In this document: one piece after another, positions 58,822 to 64,000 of the stretch
Layout of the letters: every line of letters begins with the position of its first letter
Position numbering within the stretch: the first letter of the stretch is position 1
Assembly: GCA_964598725.1 (NCBI GenBank)
Contig: CAZRCW010000001.1
Location: 186,001-250,000, forward strand
Reading direction: 5' to 3'
Source: JAGOTP01 sp964598725
GTDB lineage: Bacteria; Patescibacteriota; Patescibacteriia; 2-12-FULL-60-25
DNA length: 64,000 bases
Position numbers and translations under genes: made by a program
The notes under the pieces: model-generated
The model's database searches: none
Told to the model about the DNA's origin: nothing
The model's input: only the letters and a program-made list of their open reading frames with translations

Positions 58822-59583
58822 ATGGCCATTTCCGCCATCCAAGCGGCGTATACCGCTTATCAGCATAGGGATACGATCAAGCGCGTCTGCTTTTGGCTGC
58901 TTATCGTTCTTGGGAGTTGTTTCTTTTTCCTCTATCTCGTCGTCGCTACCGTCTTCGCCGTTATCCAAGGCGGAAGCGGCGTGACGGATGGGGCGGATGA
59001 ACAGCTTGCTCCATTTACGGAATTTGCGAGTTTCAGCTATAAGACGATTTCCGGCGAAAAATGGTTTGAATTCGCCCATCCTTACATGTTTCCGACACTC
59101 GGCAGGCTAACGCAAGGTGTCATTTTGGATACGGGAGCGAAAGTCGGCCTTCGACATATAGCCTGGGACATTGCCGATCGGGTGCCACGTACAACGGAAG
59201 TCCGCGCCTTCGCGGACGGAACGGTGGTTGCCGTGAAGAATAACATGCTTTGGAATACGACGCGGCGATGGAGGTTCTGCGATGAAGCCGCGAACGGGAT
59301 TTGTTGGTATGAAGTCACCCAAGCGGCGGATGTCCAGATAGCTTGTGGGAACGAAGTCATTATCGAACATGCGGACGGTCTTAGGTCGCAATATTGCCAT
59401 CTAGCTGCCCCGCCTGATCTGAAGATGGGAGATACGGTAGCTATGGGGGATATGGTTGGCATCCAGGGAGCTACGGGCTGGGCGACGGGGAAACATCTTC
59501 ATTTCGCTCTTTCACGCGGAGGGCAGCCGATTGATCCGTCTTATGCGTTCAGCCAAACGAGTTTGAGCGATTGGGGAGACTAA
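58822..59583 (+). CDS. Membrane-anchored M23-type peptidoglycan hydrolase
   Basis: One membrane helix (VCFWLLIVLGSCFFFLYLVVATVFAVI) and an extracellular LytM/M23 domain: GLRHIAWDIADR (HxxxD zinc ligands), EVIIEHADGLRSQYCHLA and TGKHLHFALSRGG (HxH). The ligand set is complete, so it is probably active, opening the wall for the T4SS in place of VirB1. The ATG at 58822 is used here; a TTG at 58792 would extend it by ten residues over the virB4 stop. Last gene of the operon. Confidence 0.87.
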   Translation: MAISAIQAAYTAYQHRDTIKRVCFWLLIVLGSCFFFLYLVVATVFAVIQGGSGVTDGADEQLAPFTEFASFSYKTISGEKWFEFAHPYMFPTLGRLTQGVILDTGAKVGLRHIAWDIADRVPRTTEVRAFADGTVVAVKNNMLWNTTRRWRFCDEAANGICWYEVTQAADVQIACGNEVIIEHADGLRSQYCHLAAPPDLKMGDTVAMGDMVGIQGATGWATGKHLHFALSRGGQPIDPSYAFSQTSLSDWGD

Positions 59584-59680
59584 TTTTGTTAAAGGAGCGC
59601 AAAATCATCATACCTAGAGCTTTTGCTATACCTTATAAATACCTCCTAACGAGAGTTAAACGGTATGTTATCCTTTATAA

Positions 59681-60598
59681 ATGGAACACATTTTTAAAGA
59701 ACAGCCAGATCTAAAAGAAACAATCCAAGGATATTTAGGCAAAGAAATCACTAAGTTTACTTTGAAAGGCAAAGGAGCTTGTAACTATGCCTACTATATC
59801 GAAACGCAGGATGGTGCAAGATATATTGTGAAACGCGAACGAGAGGACGCAGAAGCCTCAATTCAAAACAATCTCCTTGTAGAAGCTTCCGTAGCCCAAC
59901 AGTTTTATCGGCTTGGTTTATCTATTCCTACGCCACGAGTGGTATTTGTCTCTGAACAACCTCGCATGTATGGATATGAGTATATTGAAGGTGAAATGAT
60001 GCGTGGAATTTGGAAGGACCTGTCTGAAGAACAAAGGATAGATATTTGCCGAAACCTAGGACGTTTTCATGCGGAGCTGGGTCAGAAAGTGACAAAGCAG
60101 CTTGCGCAGAAACTTGGAGTTCAGATCAATGAATCTACGGATCTTCATCCAGAAGTTCTGAAGGAGTATACCGAATTGGTAATGAGTGAAGACGTTCCGG
60201 AAACATTCAAGATCCTTGCAAGGCGTGCGAGAAAAGTGTTTGAGGATACACGTGACCGTCCAATATTCCAATTCCTTCATAATGACGCACATCATGAAAA
60301 TATCCTGATACAGGATGCACGTATCAGTGGAATTATTGATTATGATGATGCGGAATATGGAGAGATTACAAAAGAGTTTTCTCGATATATTCGAGATTAT
60401 CCAGCTTATTTTCCCTATATTGTGGCGGCGTATGAGGAAGCGTCTGGGAATAAGCTTTCGTATCAGCATCTCATAAGTAATGCATTTTTGTCAGGCTTTG
60501 ACGATATTGTTGAAGATTATCGTAAAGGAGGGATAGATAAAGCCAATGCGGAGAAAATGGTGTCCGACTATGAGAAGTTAATGAGCATGTATCCTTAA
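59681..60598 (+). CDS. APH-family phosphotransferase
   Basis: 305 residues. Kinase-like fold of the aminoglycoside/choline phosphotransferase family: ARYIVKRERED (Lys), YGYEYIEGE hinge, LHNDAHHENILIQDARISGIIDYDDAEYGE (catalytic HNDxxxxN and metal DYDD, about residues 204-233). The substrate cannot be told; resistance or small-molecule phosphorylation are both possible. TATCCT lies 6 nt before the ATG, so it is leaderless like chromosomal genes. It is AT-richer than the T4SS genes, fitting later-acquired cargo. Confidence 0.87.
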   Translation: MEHIFKEQPDLKETIQGYLGKEITKFTLKGKGACNYAYYIETQDGARYIVKREREDAEASIQNNLLVEASVAQQFYRLGLSIPTPRVVFVSEQPRMYGYEYIEGEMMRGIWKDLSEEQRIDICRNLGRFHAELGQKVTKQLAQKLGVQINESTDLHPEVLKEYTELVMSEDVPETFKILARRARKVFEDTRDRPIFQFLHNDAHHENILIQDARISGIIDYDDAEYGEITKEFSRYIRDYPAYFPYIVAAYEEASGNKLSYQHLISNAFLSGFDDIVEDYRKGGIDKANAEKMVSDYEKLMSMYP

Positions 60599-60629
60599 TG
60601 TTCCAAGATATCTTCCTATTCATCTAAAT

Positions 60630-62135
60630 ATGGCATCAAAACCAAAAATAAAAATCTACTTCTCAGAGTACTTTGAAATTGATCCGTCTGCGCTCCATGA
60701 CTATGGAGCATTAAACGTTTCATTAGTTAACGATCTACCACTTTTCATTGACCCATTTTTGTTGTTTAACAGTACTAACGCAGAATACCAAAAATTGCAC
60801 GAAGAGATTATTCATTACGTAGAATTTCTGCGAGACAGAGCGCTTGAAGGTCAAATTGATCCTGGCTTGCTGCGAGCGTGGTTCACTTTCCCTGAGGTAA
60901 AACAAACCTGGCTTGGATTTTCTCGAATAGGGAATGCTGGTAGCGGCTTAGGAATTGATTTTGCTAGTGCGCTAAATAGAAATCTTAATGCTGTATTCCC
61001 TAAGTTTGGTGAAGAGCCTATTTCTAGTGGAAGTCATCTTGAAAAGCTCTGCTTGTTAGATGATGGCGTTGGGAAAGACAATATTAGCGATTTTACGACA
61101 AATCTTGTTAAAGATTTCTTACTTCGTTATACCGAAAAGTTTGCTCTTAGTCACTTACGAGAGGATCAGCGCAAGCGGATAAAAGTAGACAAGGCCCTAT
61201 TCAACTACGATACGCAGAAATGGGGATCTGCTACCTATGACCTTCCCTATATCAGCGGTGATTATGTTGTTCTTGTACCGCGAGACATTCTAACAAAGGA
61301 AGCTACATGGATTAATCGAAGTGATCTTCTGGGCAATCTCGACGAGATTGCGAATGCCGTTTCTGATGTACAACTGCGTGCTGAAATTAATAACTACTTT
61401 AAGCGTAAGCTTAAAGATATTGCTGGAAAGAAACAACCAAATGAAAAACAGCGTCGAGAAGCATTCACTAATACTCTTAGAGAGTTTCCGGCATTATTGG
61501 ATTACTATATTCTTATAAAAGAACAACATGGAAAGGAGGCGAAAGCCCTAAGCGCTGAACGTGTCTTAGAGTCAGAGGCATTATTCATTGAAGGCGTCCG
61601 TAAGATTGCGGATAAGCTTTCCATGGCGGGCTTTTATGATGTAATTCCTGATACGCTTGAGGAAGCACGAAAGCGGGTCTTTTTTCTAAAGGACGTTTTA
61701 GAAAAGCAAGATGGCTACCGTATATTCTTTGTTAAAGACAAGAAGACGGGCAAAGAAAAGTCTATCCATCGAGAAGAGGATTTACAGATCCTCTATCGGC
61801 TTACCTGGTTCGCGACAGTCTCCGATGTGAATAGAGAAGTCAATAACGGCAGGGGACCTGTAGACTTTAAAATCTCTCGCGGCTCTATAGATAGATCGCT
61901 TGTTGAGTTTAAGCTTGCAAAAAACACTAAGCTTGAACAGAACCTTCAAAAACAGGTTGAAATCTATCAGGATGCCAATGACACGAAAAAGTCTCTAAAA
62001 GTTATTGTATACTTCACTAAGAAAGAGTTAGACAAGGTAAAAGGTATCTTAAAAAGGCTGAAACAAGAGCAAAATCCAAATATTATTCTTATTGATGCCA
62101 GGAATGATAATAAGCCTTCTGCATCCGTAGCCTAA
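60630..62135 (+). CDS. Predicted PD-(D/E)XK-type nuclease, function unknown
   Basis: 501 residues, AT-rich, no family recognised. Near residues 410-435 the block GRGPVDFKISRGSIDRSLVEFKLAKN has the D...ExK spacing of a PD-(D/E)XK nuclease core, followed by a helix (LEQNLQKQVEIYQDANDTKK) and a strand (SLKVIVYFTKKEL), as in such folds. The first 200 residues (LFIDPFLLFNSTNAEYQKLHEEII, then FSRIGNAGSGLGIDF) look like a separate domain. As stand-alone cargo behind a T4SS it could be a phage-defence effector; this is inference. Confidence 0.6.
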   Translation: MASKPKIKIYFSEYFEIDPSALHDYGALNVSLVNDLPLFIDPFLLFNSTNAEYQKLHEEIIHYVEFLRDRALEGQIDPGLLRAWFTFPEVKQTWLGFSRIGNAGSGLGIDFASALNRNLNAVFPKFGEEPISSGSHLEKLCLLDDGVGKDNISDFTTNLVKDFLLRYTEKFALSHLREDQRKRIKVDKALFNYDTQKWGSATYDLPYISGDYVVLVPRDILTKEATWINRSDLLGNLDEIANAVSDVQLRAEINNYFKRKLKDIAGKKQPNEKQRREAFTNTLREFPALLDYYILIKEQHGKEAKALSAERVLESEALFIEGVRKIADKLSMAGFYDVIPDTLEEARKRVFFLKDVLEKQDGYRIFFVKDKKTGKEKSIHREEDLQILYRLTWFATVSDVNREVNNGRGPVDFKISRGSIDRSLVEFKLAKNTKLEQNLQKQVEIYQDANDTKKSLKVIVYFTKKELDKVKGILKRLKQEQNPNIILIDARNDNKPSASVA

Positions 62136-62257
62136 CGTTCACCATTCTTAATGCTTTTGTTTAAACTTGTGCTTCTTTAGCTAAAACCTTATCCTCTATT
62201 GGTAAGCCTTGAGCATGAGGTCAAGCAATTTGTACTCAATTTTGCATGAAATAGCCT

Positions 62258-62758
62258 ATGGAAAACGTGAAACACAAATACGATGATGGCAAGCGATATC
62301 TGAAAAAGTTTGAAATTGTTGAAACAGAGGTCGAATTGCCGATCCAAGGGCAAGTCCATGATCCGGAAGATCTGTATAAGTTCTTTAAGGATTTGGAAGA
62401 TGCAACCGTTTCCAAAATGATCGGGGTTTATTTGGATGACAATAACCTGTTTCTTGGTCATCAAGTTCTCCTCGGTACGTCTCCAAAGAATGTTAATACT
62501 CAAGTTCTCTGGCATTACTTTTCTCTCTTTCTGGCTAAGAAGTTCATTTTGCTTACCAACCATCCCGGTACGCCCGATGCTACGCCTAATGAGGACGATA
62601 GGATGCTTATGCGCGCCTTACAAGCGGATTCTCATGTTCTTTCCTTTAAACCTTTCTTTGAAGATTACATCATTGTATCTAAGGAGAAGTATTTCAGCAT
62701 GACAACAAACGACGGAACGGCTTGCCGATGCGGGCATCAGGAGTATACAGATGTATAA
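62258..62758 (+). CDS. RadC-like JAB-domain protein, altered metal site
   Basis: 166 residues resembling the RadC/JAB module on mobile elements (VSKMIGVYLDDNNLFLGHQVLLGTSPKN, then LTNHPGTPDATPNEDDRMLMRAL and FEDYIIVSKEKYFSM). The usual HNHP metal motif reads TNHP, so one zinc-binding His is lost, although the following S/T...D positions remain. A short CRCGHQ motif ends the protein. Role unknown even in active relatives. AT-rich cargo, followed by a strong hairpin terminator. Confidence 0.72.
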   Translation: MENVKHKYDDGKRYLKKFEIVETEVELPIQGQVHDPEDLYKFFKDLEDATVSKMIGVYLDDNNLFLGHQVLLGTSPKNVNTQVLWHYFSLFLAKKFILLTNHPGTPDATPNEDDRMLMRALQADSHVLSFKPFFEDYIIVSKEKYFSMTTNDGTACRCGHQEYTDV

Positions 62759-62801
62759 GACACTTTCCTCCCGAAGGTAGGAATGGTAGTATTTAAAAGG
62801 A

Positions 62802-62872
62802 GATCGCTGGTAAAGAGCTTTGGCCTTTCGTGCCTCGCTGGGGTTCGGTGCCTCACCAGAGATCTTTTTTGT
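62802..62872 (+). terminator. Long hairpin terminator after the cargo genes
   Basis: Arms GATCGCTGGT (62802-62811) and ACCAGAGATC (62855-62864) with an inner GAGCTTTGG/CTCGCTGGGG-type fold, then six Ts. Confidence 0.8.
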
Positions 62873-63002
62873 TTCCTGCAAAAAAATTAGATATTTGAAA
62901 TATAGGTTAGTATAGCCAAAAAGATGAATTTTTGAATATCCTGCTAAAAATAGATACTTTTAGAAAATATGGCTAATTTTAGCTCCATTGAGCCTTTTAT
63001 TA

Positions 63003-63031
63003 TTGACATTTTATTAAAATTGTGGTAGTCT
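63003..63031 (+). promoter_or_regulatory. Consensus sigma70-type promoter
   Basis: TTGACA (63003-63008), 17 bp, TAGTCT (63026-63031). Confidence 0.88.
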
Positions 63032-63132
63032 AGGATGTTCCTTAAACTACCAAGATTCTACAACGGCAAGTCCGGGATTCTCCGCATTAGGGCGGGGAGT
63101 GAGGGATAAGCCAACCGGCGGGAGAGACGACG

Positions 63133-63837
63133 ATGACGAACACGATGAAGTTTCTGAAGAGGGGCCTCGGTCTGATTCGCGGGTTGCAGGATGCGTTCAT
63201 GCAGACCTGCGAGCGCATGGACGTGCCGCTCGAAGCGCTCGAACGGCTCGTGACCCCCAAGGGGCACGACACCTGGACCGCGATCGGCCAGGTCGTGATC
63301 GACCACTGGCACGCCGACCAGCCGAAGCCCCAGCAGAGCGAGGCCGTGGGCGGGCACCCCTTCCGGGGAACGCCCATCGGCAACCCGCAGAACGTGATCG
63401 AGGTGCCGGACATCGACGCGGTGGACCTCACCGCGCTCACGAAGTCGCACTGCGACCTGACGTACCTCGACTCCGACTACGCCAAGTGGGACTTCTACCG
63501 CGGCGTGGACGGCAAGCCCATCTCCGGCCGCGGCAAGCGGTTCGAGTTCCTCACCTGGGAGCCGAAGCGCGACGTGAAGTCCGACGAGGTGCGCGCCTAC
63601 TTCAAGGAGCGCGGCTTCTACGGCCACACCGGCGCGTTCACCGCCTTCGTGAAGGAGCGCAAGCCCGCCGGATACCACGCGAGCATCCCCGACGACAACG
63701 GCTGCTGGCGCGGTTCCGATGGCCGCCTGTGCGTGCCGAGCTCCTACTTCGTCGGCGTCTACCGCGGGCTGGACCAGTTCTGGCTGGACCTCGGCTGGGG
63801 TTCCGATTGGGTGTTCGTCGCCTTCCGCGAGTTGTAG
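63133..63837 (+). CDS. Hypothetical protein, 234 residues, stand-alone GC-rich unit
   Basis: No family recognised. The N-terminal helix (MKFLKRGLGLIRGLQDAFMQ) is followed by a mixed domain rich in Asp, Trp and Gly (YAKWDFYRGVDGKPISGRGK, GLDQFWLDLGWGSDWVFVAF). GGGAGAGACGACG gives a Shine-Dalgarno. The strong GC richness contrasts sharply with the AT-rich cargo just upstream. Promoter, ~95-nt leader, gene and hairpin form a complete unit like the others. The overlapping long frames on both strands are GC shadows. Confidence 0.75.
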   Translation: MTNTMKFLKRGLGLIRGLQDAFMQTCERMDVPLEALERLVTPKGHDTWTAIGQVVIDHWHADQPKPQQSEAVGGHPFRGTPIGNPQNVIEVPDIDAVDLTALTKSHCDLTYLDSDYAKWDFYRGVDGKPISGRGKRFEFLTWEPKRDVKSDEVRAYFKERGFYGHTGAFTAFVKERKPAGYHASIPDDNGCWRGSDGRLCVPSSYFVGVYRGLDQFWLDLGWGSDWVFVAFREL

Positions 63838-63897
63838 AACTTGGTGCCTTGGGCACTTGGCGCTTGAACAAAGCCCTTGTGCCCTTGGCCCTCTGAC

Positions 63898-63941
63898 CGC
63901 CCCGTACGCACGAGATACTCTCTCGGTTCGCGTGCGGGGCG
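63898..63941 (+). terminator. GC-rich hairpin after the 63133 gene
   Basis: Arms CGCCCCG and CGGGGCG with inner CGCACGAGA pairing. No clear T run. The remaining bases to 64000 show no recognised gene. Confidence 0.6.
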
Positions 63942-64000
63942 TAGTTAGTTCTGGTAGAATACGTTCGGATAGTACATGAGACTGCTTTTAAACCATGGTT

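Noticed and set aside
63099..63896. Second long plus-strand frame over the 63133 gene
   Set aside because: Arg-rich GC shadow without a ribosome site; the 63133 frame has one and a normal composition.

Overview
The window reads as a chromosome segment of a Patescibacteria/CPR bacterium, most likely Parcubacteria-like. This is inferred from gene content and style, not from a marker phylogeny. The clues are compact housekeeping genes using the standard code, a Cys-rich protein of a type I associate with CPR genomes, a long-form Ndk, a ThrRS without its TGS domain, tmRNA next to smpB, and a CPR-style type IV secretion operon. Most native genes lack a Shine-Dalgarno sequence. Their ATG sits 5-12 nt behind a TANNNT-type -10 box, or behind a C/T-rich tract such as TTTTCTCTCT.

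Layout. 1-5.5 kb: Cys-rich protein (cut by the window edge), rpmF-nusB-rnc, ndk, a methyltransferase and an Nramp-type transporter. 5.6-5.8 kb: a candidate multi-branched structured RNA. 6-20 kb: tRNA-Phe, a TrmB regulator, a solute-binding protein, DUF5995-like and Smr proteins, a CPR-type membrane/pre-toxin-like protein, cyclopropane synthase, tRNA-Gly, an RlmI-like methyltransferase, a HIT protein, a CCA enzyme and HflX. 20-26.5 kb: class II aldolase with a PfkB kinase, a dCTP deaminase, and thrS behind a T-box-like leader whose specifier and T-box bases match the tRNA-Thr(GGT) found in this window. 29.7-35.4 kb: mscL, the smpB-ssrA-infC-rpmI-rplT cluster, and an envelope block (HtrA-like pseudoprotease, Wzz-like protein). 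39-46.5 kb: holB, a BNR-type lipoprotein, frr, glyS, M16 peptidase, tpiA, a TPR protein, tRNA-Thr and tRNA-Tyr. 46.8-62.8 kb: an integrated mobile region with a large serine recombinase and a T4SS operon (coupling ATPase, replication-relaxation protein, pilin, VirB6, PrgI/VirB3, VirB4, M23 hydrolase), followed by AT-richer cargo (APH kinase, predicted PD-(D/E)XK nuclease, RadC-like protein).

Two things stand out. First, two identical 239-bp inverted repeats (46813-47051 and 48548-48786) flank the serine recombinase. The first begins exactly at the CCA end of tRNA-Tyr, and the repeats carry the 3' end of the recombinase gene. The segment therefore looks invertible: flipping it would point the recombinase toward the T4SS operon and swap the protein's C-terminal tail. 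Second, about ten GC-rich genes of unknown function are scattered between housekeeping operons as self-contained units. Most have a near-consensus sigma70 promoter (TTGACA, 17 bp, TATAAT-like), a leader with a true GGAGG-type site, one gene and a GC-rich hairpin. They differ from the native genes in promoter, initiation and composition. Two are paralogous CPBP-like membrane proteins whose -35 boxes sit at the centre of matching operator dyads. Two others encode a beta-barrel-like exported protein and a Stig1-repeat lipoprotein of myxobacterial style.
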